DNA from: Bin103 sp002238925
GTDB lineage: Bacteria; Spirochaetota; Spirochaetia; SZUA-6; Bin103
Assembly (NCBI GenBank): GCA_965208065.1
Contig: OZ242313.1
Location: forward strand, 3,658,001-3,722,000
DNA: 64,000 nucleotides
Direction: 5' to 3'
Positions 8,715-17,831 of this stretch are shown in pieces. Each line of letters starts with the position of its first letter. The stretch's first letter is position 1. The position numbers and the translations under genes are program-made. Below the pieces are notes generated by a model, which saw nothing but the letters and a program-made list of their open reading frames with translations, was not told the origin of the DNA and did no database searches.

Positions 8715-9017
8715 ATGGGCATCGTGGGAACTGCGTGCGCTATAGTGTCGAGTCGTCTGGCGGACGATGCAGGCAAGAGATTGTCTCCAGCTATCCGCAT
8801 ATTTACAATGTTGAGTCTACTTGTTGTCGCGACGGTCGCCACGATGCCGGTTATGTTCCCGCTCTTTGAGGTCATTGGGCAGGCACAAGATGACAATTCA
8901 GTAATTGACCCGCTCGAATTGACCTCGCACGGTATCGCTATCGCATTGCTCTATGTCCTGTTGTTCGTGTGGTGTTCGAAGGTCGTGCGTGACGAAACAG
9001 AAGGAGAGTCTTACTAA
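8715..9017 (+). CDS. Small membrane protein (hypothetical), partner of the PLD-like gene
   Basis: The product is about 100 residues from the ATG at 8715; a TTG at 8655 would add 20 residues and overlap the previous gene by 29 bases. Three hydrophobic segments are visible: VMGIVGTACAIVSS, IFTMLSLLVVATVATMPVMF and GIAIALLYVLLFVWC. The C-terminus is short and charged (VVRDETEGESY). I do not recognise the family. The close coupling suggests a two-gene membrane module. Confidence 0.5.
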   Translation: MGIVGTACAIVSSRLADDAGKRLSPAIRIFTMLSLLVVATVATMPVMFPLFEVIGQAQDDNSVIDPLELTSHGIAIALLYVLLFVWCSKVVRDETEGESY

Positions 9018-9244
9018 GAATCTCTCGCAGTGACAGGTGTGGCCGGGCAAGTCCCTGGCCAGATGAAGGATAGCCATCTCCCCAGTGCCCTGACCGACCA
9101 GCTCCTCTGACCGACGAGCACCTGTAGGTAGCTTCGTCGGATCGGGGGCGGGGAGAAATTGAAAGTAAACTAACGCACTACCCAACGGACCGCTGCGATG
9201 ACTTTCGCCGCCGAGCCGGTTACCCTGACTCTGGAGGCAAGGAG

Positions 9245-10146
9245 TTGAGCACCCCGTATCCGCAGATTCCCTACGGCTGGGCCGACTTCGAGGCGATGCG
9301 CCGCGAGCGCACCCTGTACGTGGACAAGACGCGCTTCCTGCACGAGTTGGAGCGGGAGCGGTTCGCCTTCCTGATCCGCCCGCGCCGGTTCGGCAAGTAC
9401 TGCGTCAGGAAGTGGACGAGGCGCTGGCGGTGATGAGCGAATGGTATAATGGTTACCGATTACCGCTTTGTCAAGGACGCGACCGGCGACCTCTACAACC
9501 CCGACATGGTGCTCTACTACCTCAACGAGTCGATAGCGAGCGAGGCACCGCCCGGCGACCTGATCGACACCAACGTGCGCATCGACTACGGCAAGGTGCG
9601 CCACCTGCTTACCGTCAACCGACAGCTAAACGGCAACTTCGACCTGCTCCGCCACCTGCTCGGCGAAGGCTGGGTGGACAGCGAGCTGAGTACCGGGTTC
9701 CCGCTGGACGAGCTGAAACAGCGGGCGAATTTCGTGTCGCTGCTGCACTACTTCGGACTGCTGAGCATCCGCGACGTGCGCGAAAACGCCCTGCGCCTCG
9801 CGATCCCGAACCAGACCGTGCGCCGGCTGATGTACGGCTACCTGCGCGACGGCTACCGCGACGTGGGCGGCACCTGCAACGCTACACCGGTATGCGCCAC
9901 GGCTACGTAATCGAACTGAAGTACCTGAAGCGCAGCGAGCCGGCGACCGCCTCGCGCGTGGCAGCCGCCGCGCGCGAGGCGGTCGAGCAACTGCAGCGCT
10001 ATGTGGCAGACCAGCGGCTGGCCCGCCAGTACCCGTCCATCCGCTTCACCGGCCTCGCCCTGGTATTCCACGGCTGGCAGCTAGTCCACGCTGCGGCCCA
10101 CCGAGCGGACCGGGCCACCGACCATGAGTTCAGGGGGAGCCGGTGA
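9245..10146 (+). pseudogene. Decayed AAA-ATPase-like / PD-(D/E)XK nuclease gene
   Basis: The start is a TTG at 9245 with GGAG just upstream. The N-terminus (YGWADFEAMRRERTLYVDKT, then FLIRPRRFGK) is the AAA-ATPase-like domain of DUF1703-type proteins, broken right at the Walker-type RPRRFGK by a deletion. Sequence resumes in another frame with EWYNGYRF-like text, TVNRQLNGNFDLLRHLLGEGW and a helical C-terminal region. It ends in the nuclease core GYVIELKYLKR (the ExK pair). At least two frame changes and one internal deletion are needed to join the parts. Its final TGA overlaps the GTG of the next gene (GTGA), so the two were probably translationally coupled. Confidence 0.8.
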
Positions 10147-11954
10147 GTATCGATAGCGATGTCAACCTGGATGCAGCGCAAGAACGCTGCGACGATGTGC
10201 GCCATTTGTTGCCGTCGATCGAGGACGAATTGCTTGCGTGGGGCAGGAGGCGGCACAAGCCGCACGCCTACCATCGGGACCTGCGACGCCTCCGCGCCGT
10301 GGCAAACGAGCTTCCCGACTGGTGGCATGACGCTGCTACGGCGCAAGTGCAGGCCGCGGCCATCATGCGCCAGCCATCGCTCATGCGGAAGTTCCGAACG
10401 CACGCGGCCGGCCTGCTCGCCCCTGCGGAGCGTAACCTGCTGCGTCACTTCGGACGCCACCCGTGGTTCTGGTCGTTGCTCTCGGTAACCGAACCGCTGC
10501 GCGGCGACTTCTGTCGAATGAATGATCATCTGTCATCAGGGAACGAATTGCTGATGTACTCGCCGGCGATCACCGGCCTGTACCGGGAGGGCTCACGGCT
10601 GTTCTTCACCCTGTCGTTCTGGAACGGCATGTGCTGTCAGACGTTCGGTCCGCTGCATTACTTTCGCGGCTACGAGCCGTTCGACTTCGCCTACCTTGCC
10701 AGGGCGCTGCTTCCCGAGGTGCTCAGGACCCAGGGCCTGGAAGCGGTAGTCGCGGCGAAGCCGGCTCACTTCCTGCTGCTTAATCGCTGGGCGGAGACAC
10801 CGCCGTTGGCACACTCCGGCGGGACGCTTCACGTATGTGCGCACGAGACCAGGATCGACGCCTTCGCCATCAGCAAAAACCATCCTGGCTTGGAAATCCG
10901 GGGCGAAAACCGAGAGAAGGGAATCCTCAAAGCAAGCCTGAAGGGGAGCAACCCGCCGATGGAGTATGCGGACGTCTACCACGACCGGCCGCGACGACGG
11001 CTGGTGGTGGTCACCAGCGCGCTGGAAGATTACCTGGAGATCGCACGGTTGCTGCGCGATCAGGTCGATCTGCCCGACGAGCCGGACTGGTACGCCAGCA
11101 TGAACATGGTGGTGGCCGCAACGACGATAGCCGGCAAGGAACATCCGGCGCTCGCCTACGAACGACAACTGGAACCAGCACCGGATCGGGACGCTGACGC
11201 GGCGCTGAAACCCGTCAACGCCTTCATCAAGGAACTGGTCCGCTGCCGCAATGTTGGGGAGGAGTATTCCCTCGACGAACTCGCCACGCGTTTCGGCATG
11301 ACCATGGAGACGGCACGCGAAGTGGAGGCCTCGGTCACCAGGCTGGGCGAACGCGACCGGATCGACATCGAAGGCGGCATCGCCGGCTACCGCCCGCCGC
11401 CTCCGGCCCGGCGCGGCCAGCTGCAAGCGCTGCCGTCGCGCAGCGAGGTATTCGTCCTGCAGTATGGTCCGCGGGCGCACCAAGCGTATGCCGAGCGCCG
11501 CGAACGGATTCGGAGCCTGGTGGCGGAACAACGCGCCGCGGGCGCCGACGTCTCCGCCACGTTCGACGGCGACGGCGATGATCCGCCATTGACGCGGCTG
11601 CCCCGGCTCCTGGAAGACCTGTTCTTTGCCAGTTGGCGGGCGCATGACCCGACGGTGCTGACCTATACCCTCTGCTTGCTGTGCCAGGCGGGCGACACGG
11701 CGCGCCCAGTGCGCGACTACGCGAGCGAATTGCTGCGCACGTTCCACCAGGTGCTGCTCCCCAACTCGGAACCGGCGCAACTGCAGGGGTTCATCGAGAA
11801 GTACGCCCTGTTCTGCTGGGAGATCCTGGAGCCGCTCGGTCTGGTCGAGATTGAGCATGCCGTCGACCGCGGCCGCGCCGCCGAAGCCACCTACCGTATG
11901 TCCGCCGGCCCGCTGCTCAACGAATTTGTCCACCTAAGTCCCGACTGGCAGTGA
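10143..11954 (+). CDS. Hypothetical protein, 603 residues
   Basis: This is a long intact frame with GTG start at 10143, coupled to the preceding decayed gene by GTGA. I do not recognise a family. It is mostly alpha-helical with tryptophan-rich segments (HPWFWSLLSVTEPLRGDF, SFWNGMCCQTFGPLHYF, WEILEPLGLVEIEH). A helix-turn-helix-like stretch lies near residues 375-405 (EEYSLDELATRFGMTMETA, then EASVTRLGERDR). No signal peptide or membrane helix is seen. A second, truncated copy of its last 34 codons lies at 23206-23306, again followed by AAA-ATPase-like remnants. The pair therefore seems to be a repeated genomic unit, perhaps a mobile or defence-associated one. Confidence 0.7.
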   Translation: MSIDSDVNLDAAQERCDDVRHLLPSIEDELLAWGRRRHKPHAYHRDLRRLRAVANELPDWWHDAATAQVQAAAIMRQPSLMRKFRTHAAGLLAPAERNLLRHFGRHPWFWSLLSVTEPLRGDFCRMNDHLSSGNELLMYSPAITGLYREGSRLFFTLSFWNGMCCQTFGPLHYFRGYEPFDFAYLARALLPEVLRTQGLEAVVAAKPAHFLLLNRWAETPPLAHSGGTLHVCAHETRIDAFAISKNHPGLEIRGENREKGILKASLKGSNPPMEYADVYHDRPRRRLVVVTSALEDYLEIARLLRDQVDLPDEPDWYASMNMVVAATTIAGKEHPALAYERQLEPAPDRDADAALKPVNAFIKELVRCRNVGEEYSLDELATRFGMTMETAREVEASVTRLGERDRIDIEGGIAGYRPPPPARRGQLQALPSRSEVFVLQYGPRAHQAYAERRERIRSLVAEQRAAGADVSATFDGDGDDPPLTRLPRLLEDLFFASWRAHDPTVLTYTLCLLCQAGDTARPVRDYASELLRTFHQVLLPNSEPAQLQGFIEKYALFCWEILEPLGLVEIEHAVDRGRAAEATYRMSAGPLLNEFVHLSPDWQ

Positions 11955-11970
11955 ACCCGGCGTCCGATCT

Positions 11971-12128
11971 GGAGCGCAACCGTTTTGCCTTCCCGATCCG
12001 GCCCCGGCGTTCGCGAAGTCGTGCCGGGTGGCGCTCCTGAAGGGCTACCACTACCGAAACTGCGCGCCGTCAACCGGCGTCTCTACGGCAACTCCGACCG
12101 GCTGCGCCACCTGATCGGCGCCAGCTGA
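11971..12128 (+). pseudogene. Fragments of a second AAA-ATPase-like/PD-(D/E)XK gene
   Basis: Two short pieces match the gene at 9245-10146. At 11971-12017 the frame reads as RFAFPIRPRR and on, the counterpart of FAFLIRPRRFGK. At 12060-12128 it reads LRAVNRRLYGNSDRLRHLIG and ends in TGA, the counterpart of TVNRQLNGNFDLLRHLLG. The middle and the whole nuclease domain are gone. Confidence 0.65.
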
Positions 12129-12152
12129 CCCTCCTATACCGTTCCGCCGTGA

Positions 12153-12181
12153 CGGGTCTATCCCCGCGTGTACGGGCAAAC
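12153..12181. repeat. Single type I-E-like CRISPR repeat look-alike
   Basis: A 29-base stretch containing TCTATCCCCGCGTGTACGGG resembles the reverse complement of common type I-E repeats. No second unit lies 60 bases away on either side and no I-E cas gene is present. It may be coincidence or an orphan relic. Confidence 0.15.
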
Positions 12182-12445
12182 CCGGCGGGCGGTAAGCACG
12201 CACCAAGTCGACATCCTGCCCGTTACCGGACTGGCGTGGCCTACGATCCGCAGTGCACGGTCGACCAACACGGGCTGCAGAGCTACCATGAAGCCGCCGG
12301 ACCAAAGGTCCCCAGGTCCCGGCCCGCCGGCCCGTCCGACGCAAGGTTCCCACCGCCGCCGAATCCCGAACGCGACGACAGGTTCACGGACGCCGAGTGG
12401 ACGCCCTCGTCGAGGTCCGGCAACAACACCGGCAAAGGTACAAGG

Positions 12446-14713
12446 ATGGGTAAGGCAGACGCTCCAGAGGCCATGATTCGCGCTCCGGACGCCAGCCTGA
12501 CGCCCCGGCAGGTACGGGCGGCCCAGCGGCGGTTCACGCTGTTCTCCTTCATCAACATGGTGTCCTGGCAGTTGTTGACCGGGAACATCATTACGCTCTA
12601 CGCACTCCGCCTTGGCGCCAGCGACCTCACCGTCGGGGTGCTGTACTCGCTCATCCCGCTCGGCCAGCTCCTGCCGCTGGTGGGCCGGGTGATCGTCCGC
12701 CGCGCGGGCTCTGTGCGTACCATGGCCACCTTCCTTGCCGCCCGCAACCTCCTGATGCTGCCGATCATGGCGGCGCCGCTGTTCGCGAACACGGGGCGTT
12801 CCGACATCGGCGTGTGGCTGATTGCCGCCAGCGTGATCGGCTTCAACATCGCCCGCGGTATCTCGATCACTGGCAACAACGCGATCGTCGGAGCGATCAC
12901 CACGAACGATGATCGAGGTTCGTTTCTGTCGCGGCAGCAGGTAGCCACCTACCTGGCGGCGATCGGCACCGGAGTGGGCATGGGGCTGCTCCTGCAGGAC
13001 GAGTCGCCACTCATCCTGTACACCGTGCTGTTCGCGGCGGGCATCGCAACCGGTCTGGCAACGGCGTCTGTCGTCGCCCGCCTGCCGGAGCCGCCGACGA
13101 TCGGCCGCGGTGGCGGTGGCTTCGTGCAGTCGGTGATCGATGCGTTGCGGGAGCGCAACACAAGACGGTTCACCCTGTTGCTGGCGGTCCACAGCTTCGC
13201 GGTATCGATGGCGCTGCCGTTCCTGGTGGTCTACGTGAAGCGTGCGTACGGGCAAGGCGACAGCGTCACCATGCTGTTGACGGTAATCGGTTCGGTCGGA
13301 GGAATAGCAGCGGCGCTGTTGAGCGGGCTGATCATCGACCGGGTCGGAGCCCGTCCGCTGATGTCGGTGTACACCGGCGTACTGTCGGTCACGATCTTGC
13401 TGGTGGTGGTGACGCCGCCGCTGCACACCGCGCTCGCGGTGTGGCTGTACCTGGGTAGCATTTTTTTCCTTACCACCTTCGCGGCCAACGGCATCGCAAG
13501 CGCGCACAGCGTCTATTACTTCGCCCTGATTGCACCCGAGAAGCGCCTCAACATGGGGGTGTTCAACTTCCTCGCCACCGGAATACCGGCGTCAGCCGGA
13601 GCCATGGTGGGCGGGGTGGTCCTCAACCTGTTATCGAACATCGAGTTTCCGGAGCCCGCCGGCATCTACCGCATCTACTACGGCGGCATCGTCGCGGCGT
13701 ACCTCGGCATCTCCATGCTCACCTCCACGATCGACCGGCTTGGAGCGTCCACGGTGCCGGATGTGGTAGGCATTCTTCTGTCCCCGCGTGACCTCGGAGA
13801 GATGTCGCTCCTGCACCGGTTGAAGGCCAGTCAGACGGCCGACACCGAGCAATCGCTCGTGGAGCACCTGGGCCGGATGCACGCCCGTTTCGCCGTACCG
13901 GACATGCTGCGCACCCTCAGGTCACCGCGTTTTGCCGTTCGCGCCGAGACGCTCGACACGCTCACCGACGTTGCCCTGACCGACGAGCTGAAGCGCGCGT
14001 TGATCGCAGAGGTGGACACCCAGCCCTTCACCACCGCCTATCTGGCCGCCGAAATTCTCGGCCGCAAGCAGGTGCAGGAGGCGGTGCCGGCATTGCGGCG
14101 CGGCCTCGGGTCGGATGATTTCTTTCTCGCGGGCAAGTGCATGGTCGCGCTGGGCCGGCTCGCTGATCGCGAAAGCCGGCAGCCCGTCGGAGACCTGTTC
14201 CGAAACACCGGCAACCCCTACCTGCTCATTCACGGCGCCGCGGCGCTGGAGCTGTTGGGCGATCCGAGGTCGCTGCCCACCCTGCTGACCGCGCTGGAGC
14301 CGGAGCCGATCGTTGCGGTGCGCGACGAAGTGATTCTGGCCGCGGCCGGAATTCTGGAAATGGCGGATACGTTCTACGCGCAGTACCGCGAGTTCCTGGC
14401 GCAAGCGGATCGCGGCCGGCTGCTGTTGGCGGACTTCATCGCCGAAAACCAGGAACTGCACCCGCTTGATGGCTCCTCCCTTGAGCTGCTGACCTCATTG
14501 CCGGGCCTGATCGACCATGACACCTTTCCCGAGCGCGCGCGGGTGGCTCTGGCCGGCATTCCGGTGGTCGTGCGGAGAACCAACGTCACGCCGGCCCTCG
14601 ACGATGCGATGCGGCGCCCGGACACAAGCCGTTCGCCCCGTTTCCGCTTCTTCGTGGCCGCAGCGCTCGCGGTCTACGCCTGGCGGCTGCGCATAGCTGT
14701 CGCCAAGCTGTAA
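12446..14713 (+). CDS. MFS transporter with C-terminal HEAT-like repeat domain
   Basis: The 755-residue product starts at the ATG at 12446, where the family-like N-terminus begins (LTPRQVRAAQRRFTLFSFIN). About 12 hydrophobic segments fill residues 25-440, consistent with a major-facilitator fold: SDLTVGVLYSLIPLGQLLPL, GIAAALLSGLIIDRVGARPL, and SAHSVYYFALIAPEKR. The last 270 residues are soluble and look like HEAT-type helical repeats (PRFAVRAETLDTLTDVALTD, YLAAEILGRKQVQEAVPALR, GAAALELLGDPRSLPTLLTA). They could gate the carrier or bind a partner. The substrate is unknown. Upstream to 11955 there are only gene remnants. Confidence 0.8.
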   Translation: MGKADAPEAMIRAPDASLTPRQVRAAQRRFTLFSFINMVSWQLLTGNIITLYALRLGASDLTVGVLYSLIPLGQLLPLVGRVIVRRAGSVRTMATFLAARNLLMLPIMAAPLFANTGRSDIGVWLIAASVIGFNIARGISITGNNAIVGAITTNDDRGSFLSRQQVATYLAAIGTGVGMGLLLQDESPLILYTVLFAAGIATGLATASVVARLPEPPTIGRGGGGFVQSVIDALRERNTRRFTLLLAVHSFAVSMALPFLVVYVKRAYGQGDSVTMLLTVIGSVGGIAAALLSGLIIDRVGARPLMSVYTGVLSVTILLVVVTPPLHTALAVWLYLGSIFFLTTFAANGIASAHSVYYFALIAPEKRLNMGVFNFLATGIPASAGAMVGGVVLNLLSNIEFPEPAGIYRIYYGGIVAAYLGISMLTSTIDRLGASTVPDVVGILLSPRDLGEMSLLHRLKASQTADTEQSLVEHLGRMHARFAVPDMLRTLRSPRFAVRAETLDTLTDVALTDELKRALIAEVDTQPFTTAYLAAEILGRKQVQEAVPALRRGLGSDDFFLAGKCMVALGRLADRESRQPVGDLFRNTGNPYLLIHGAAALELLGDPRSLPTLLTALEPEPIVAVRDEVILAAAGILEMADTFYAQYREFLAQADRGRLLLADFIAENQELHPLDGSSLELLTSLPGLIDHDTFPERARVALAGIPVVVRRTNVTPALDDAMRRPDTSRSPRFRFFVAAALAVYAWRLRIAVAKL

Positions 14714-14801
14714 AGGAATTTCGACAGCACCCGTTGAACCCCCGCCCAGGCGTCCAAGCGATGGCGAAAGGCTGTCGATACGCCTTGCACGTTCCCGAGA
14801 A

Positions 14802-16121
14802 TCATGACGGGAACCGTCCGAACACAGTGGTCAGCAGGAACGCCAAGCCGAGAAAGCTGAAGAACCCCATCACGTCCGTGACCGTCGTCAGCACAATGGA
14901 GGCCGATTGTGCCGGGTCACGGCCCAAGGCGGTCAAGACGATCGGGATGAGCGCGCCGGTGAGCCCCGCCATGGCCATCGAGAAGATCATCGCCGGGCCG
15001 AGGATCAGCGGCAGATCGATGGTGCCGTACCACAGGTAGACCACGGCGCAAGCGATCACCGCAACCGCGATACCGTTGATCAGTCCGGCGAGAACCTCCT
15101 TGCGCACGACGGGAAACCAGTCACGGGGCCGGAACTCGCGCAGCGCCAGTCCACGCATCGCCACCGCCATCGCCTGCGCCCCCGTGTTGCCGGACTGTCC
15201 CGCCACGACCGGGAGCAGGACCGCGAGCGCCGTGAGACGCGCAATGGTGTCTTCGAACAGCGCCACCACCGCGGCGGCGAGAAACGCCGTGCCGAGGTTG
15301 ATCTGCAGCCACGGCAGGCGCCTGCGCACTACCAACGACAACTTCGACAATGCGCGCTCTTCGCGCCCGGCGCCAACCATTGTCTGCAGGTCGCCACGGA
15401 TCTCGCGTTGTGCGGCGTCGACGAGAGCATCGTGGCGGATGACTCCGCGCAGCCGCATGTCGATGTCGACAACCGGCAGCGACGCGAGTCTGTGCGCCTC
15501 GAGCAACTCCACCACCTCGGCACGCGACGACATTGCCTGCACGTACACCGGTGATCCGTTCGCCAGCCGGCTCAGCGGTACGTCCGGCTGGGCAACCGCA
15601 ACCTGTTGCAGTGACACGACTGCCGCCAGCCGCCCGTCGTCGCCGACCACGCAGAGGTCGAGGATGCGTCGGTGAGGAAGGGCACGAATGCGCGCAAGCG
15701 CATCTCCGACAGTTTCGTCAGCCTGGAACAGTGTCACCGCCGGATCCATCACGGAACCCGCCGATTCGGCCGGGTAGCTCATCAGTTCGGTCAGCTCATC
15801 CGCGAGGGCTTGCGGCAGGGTCGCCAGCCGCTTCGTCCGGATCTCTGGCTCGAGCCGGGCTAACAACGCCGCGCCAGTGCTCGCGTCCATGGCCGCCCAG
15901 AGCCGACCAAATTGGTCGGCATCCAACCCGGTGGTCATCGTTGCCGCATGGTCCGGATCGAGCCGTGCGAACACCGCGGCGGCGGCGCCGTCGTGTGCGC
16001 CGGAAAGAAGTTCGCGAGCGTCTGATACCGGGATCGCCTGCAGGGCACGCGCCGCCTCCCCGGGGTAGTTGCTGAAATACTCTGCCACAAGCGCACGCGA
16101 GGCCCCGTTGCCGTTACTCAT
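14802..16121 (-). CDS. mgtE: MgtE-type magnesium transporter
   Basis: The 439-residue inner-membrane Mg2+ channel starts at the ATG at 16121 (MSNGNGASRALVAEYFSNYP). Order of domains: an N-terminal superhelical MgtE_N domain (about 10-120), tandem CBS domains (about 125-255) and a C-terminal membrane domain (about 285-439). The membrane part carries the family signatures LAVLLPVVAGQSGNTGAQAM and GLINGIAVAV. The start overlaps the end of the MgtE-like gene by 8 bases, so the two are translationally coupled. An inverted repeat GTTCCCG/CGGGAAC spans its stop codon (14791-14814) without a T-run. Confidence 0.92.
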   Translation of the reverse strand: MSNGNGASRALVAEYFSNYPGEAARALQAIPVSDARELLSGAHDGAAAAVFARLDPDHAATMTTGLDADQFGRLWAAMDASTGAALLARLEPEIRTKRLATLPQALADELTELMSYPAESAGSVMDPAVTLFQADETVGDALARIRALPHRRILDLCVVGDDGRLAAVVSLQQVAVAQPDVPLSRLANGSPVYVQAMSSRAEVVELLEAHRLASLPVVDIDMRLRGVIRHDALVDAAQREIRGDLQTMVGAGREERALSKLSLVVRRRLPWLQINLGTAFLAAAVVALFEDTIARLTALAVLLPVVAGQSGNTGAQAMAVAMRGLALREFRPRDWFPVVRKEVLAGLINGIAVAVIACAVVYLWYGTIDLPLILGPAMIFSMAMAGLTGALIPIVLTALGRDPAQSASIVLTTVTDVMGFFSFLGLAFLLTTVFGRFPS

Positions 16122-17013
16122 CGGTTTCTTCTCTCGCTGCACCGCGGTCTGGGAGCGATCGTACGGCCGTCCGCGGCGCAGCACGGGCGGCATCCGCCGG
16201 TTCGGCGCCGTCGATAGCGCTGCTGAACATGGCTGCCAGACCGATGCGGTACAGGTCGCCGAGGGCCGCGGAGGCTCGGGTGGACGGGTTGCCGGACCGG
16301 TTCTCCCGGTCTTGCACCTCGCGCAGCGTATAGTGGCGTAGCACGCCGGCAAACAGCCCGTGTTCATCGAGCACCGGCAGCATGCGGTATCTTGGCCATG
16401 AGGGATCCACCTGTACCGATGCGAGCGAGTCGCGGACGCGCAGCGAAACCACGCGCCGCACCATAAGTGAGGCAACCGGCTCGTCGGCTTCGCCGGCGAG
16501 CAACCCCTTGAGACTCACGACGCCGGCCAGTCTGTGCAGCCGGTCGACGACATACAGAATGTGTGCCGCGTGCTCTGGGGCGCCGCGTACCAGCGCGATG
16601 GCGCCGGCAACCGTGGTTTCCGGCGGCAGGGTCAACACGCGCGGATCCATGTACGCGCCGACCGTGTACGCTCGGAGGCTCAACACCCGCTCAAGGTGAT
16701 CCCTGCTGTCGGACGGGAGCGCTCGCAATGCCCGTCCCCGGGCCCCCTCTGCCATGCCCCGCATCAACGCAACGGCACGTAGCTGCGGAACCGATGCGAT
16801 CAGGGCGGCGGCGCGCTCCGGAGCGATGTGGTCGAGTCCCCGCGCCGCAGTGCTCACTTCCATGGTATCGAGCAGCATCGCACCCAGGTCCGCCGGGACG
16901 GCTGCCAGAAAAGCGGCCACTTCGTCTTGCGGACGTCCTTCAAGCACGCGCGCGGCTTCCGCGGCGTGGGTGCGTATGAAGGTGCCTGCAACGGTGAGCA
17001 GATGGTCGGTCAT
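16114..17013 (-). CDS. Soluble MgtE-like protein (MgtE_N plus CBS domains, no channel)
   Basis: The 299-residue product resembles the cytosolic half of MgtE only. An N-terminal helical domain (HAAEAARVLEGRPQDEVAAF, and repeats of that kind) precedes the AYMDPRVLTLPPETTVAGAI segment that opens the CBS pair. A second CBS unit (LMVRRVVSLRVRDSLASVQV) and a polar tail follow. No membrane segment is present. It sits between an mscS gene (4-base overlap) and mgtE (8-base overlap). A regulatory or hetero-oligomeric role with the adjacent MgtE is a reasonable inference. Confidence 0.8.
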   Translation of the reverse strand: MTDHLLTVAGTFIRTHAAEAARVLEGRPQDEVAAFLAAVPADLGAMLLDTMEVSTAARGLDHIAPERAAALIASVPQLRAVALMRGMAEGARGRALRALPSDSRDHLERVLSLRAYTVGAYMDPRVLTLPPETTVAGAIALVRGAPEHAAHILYVVDRLHRLAGVVSLKGLLAGEADEPVASLMVRRVVSLRVRDSLASVQVDPSWPRYRMLPVLDEHGLFAGVLRHYTLREVQDRENRSGNPSTRASAALGDLYRIGLAAMFSSAIDGAEPADAARAAPRTAVRSLPDRGAAREETDE

Positions 17014-17831
17014 GTGCGCTCCGTCAATCGTACGCTTATGTTCCGATCGAAGATCGATGCGGGAACCGACACCCGTCCCTCGTCCGATTCGAGCACGACC
17101 GCCGTGGCGGTGGTGCCGACGATTTCACCCTGATGCTCGCCGATGCGGATACGGTGTCCCACTTGGTAGACCTTCTGCAGTTGCGAGCAAGCGAGGATGT
17201 TCGCTACGGTGGCGCGCGCGCCGAGCCCGAAGGTAAGTGCGCCGCCGAGCATGCCGCCGCCCAGAACCAGCAGAAGCACGTTGGTCAGGAAACCCACCGA
17301 CAGTCCCGCCTGATCCACCGCAACGAGCGCCGTTACCACGAGAGTCGTGATCTGTGCCAACCGCCCAAGTGCCGCTCCGTGAGCAATACCCGCGGCGGGG
17401 GCTGCGCGTGCGATCACGTCGGCGAGCAGGCGTGCGGCGATCGAACCACCGAACACGATCAGGACCGCGGCGAAGAGTTGCGGCAGATAGCGGGCGGCGC
17501 CGCCAACCCATGCCGACACCACGGGCACCCCGAGCGTTTCGGTCGCCGGGAAGGCAAACAGCAGAAGGACGGCCCAGAACAGCACCCTGCCGACGGTTTC
17601 GTCCGCGTAACGGCGCACTTCAGCGGCTCGACCACGCCGCGCGTCGCGCACGGCAATGAATCGTGCCAGCCGCCGGGTCAGGCGCCGGCTTGCGCCACGC
17701 GCGACCCATGCAAGCACGAGGCCGGCCAGGAGCAGGGCGAGCGCGGCCGCCAGCCGCGGTCCGACGGCGGACACGGTATCGGCCGAACGCTGGACCAGTG
17801 CCGAGATCTCCGAAAGAAGTTGGTCAAACAT
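17010..17831 (-). CDS. MscS-family mechanosensitive channel (first of two)
   Basis: The product has 273 residues from the ATG at 17831 (MFDQLLSEISALVQR); an upstream GTG could add 17 residues. An amphipathic N-terminus is followed by about four membrane helices. The pore-lining TM3-like helix LGGGMLGGALTFGLGARATV is rich in Gly and Ala. The beta domain then begins with VYQVGHRIRIGEHQGEIVGT. It is short compared with E. coli MscS and lacks most of the C-terminal alpha/beta cage. It is the first gene of the group mscS, MgtE-like, mgtE, suggesting a joint ion or osmotic role. Confidence 0.82.
   Translation of the reverse strand: MFDQLLSEISALVQRSADTVSAVGPRLAAALALLLAGLVLAWVARGASRRLTRRLARFIAVRDARRGRAAEVRRYADETVGRVLFWAVLLLFAFPATETLGVPVVSAWVGGAARYLPQLFAAVLIVFGGSIAARLLADVIARAAPAAGIAHGAALGRLAQITTLVVTALVAVDQAGLSVGFLTNVLLLVLGGGMLGGALTFGLGARATVANILACSQLQKVYQVGHRIRIGEHQGEIVGTTATAVVLESDEGRVSVPASIFDRNISVRLTERT

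Noticed and set aside
9412..10146. A 244-residue frame as an intact gene
   Set aside because: It begins in the wrong phase of the AAA-ATPase-like gene and only its C-terminal part matches the nuclease core; the locus is a frameshifted pseudogene.
12153..12181. Type I-E-like repeat
   Set aside because: Only one unit is seen, with no neighbour at the expected spacing and no I-E genes; kept at very low confidence only.
14791..14814. Inverted repeat GTTCCCG/CGGGAAC as a terminator
   Set aside because: No T-run follows on either strand and the loop is long; not called as a terminator.
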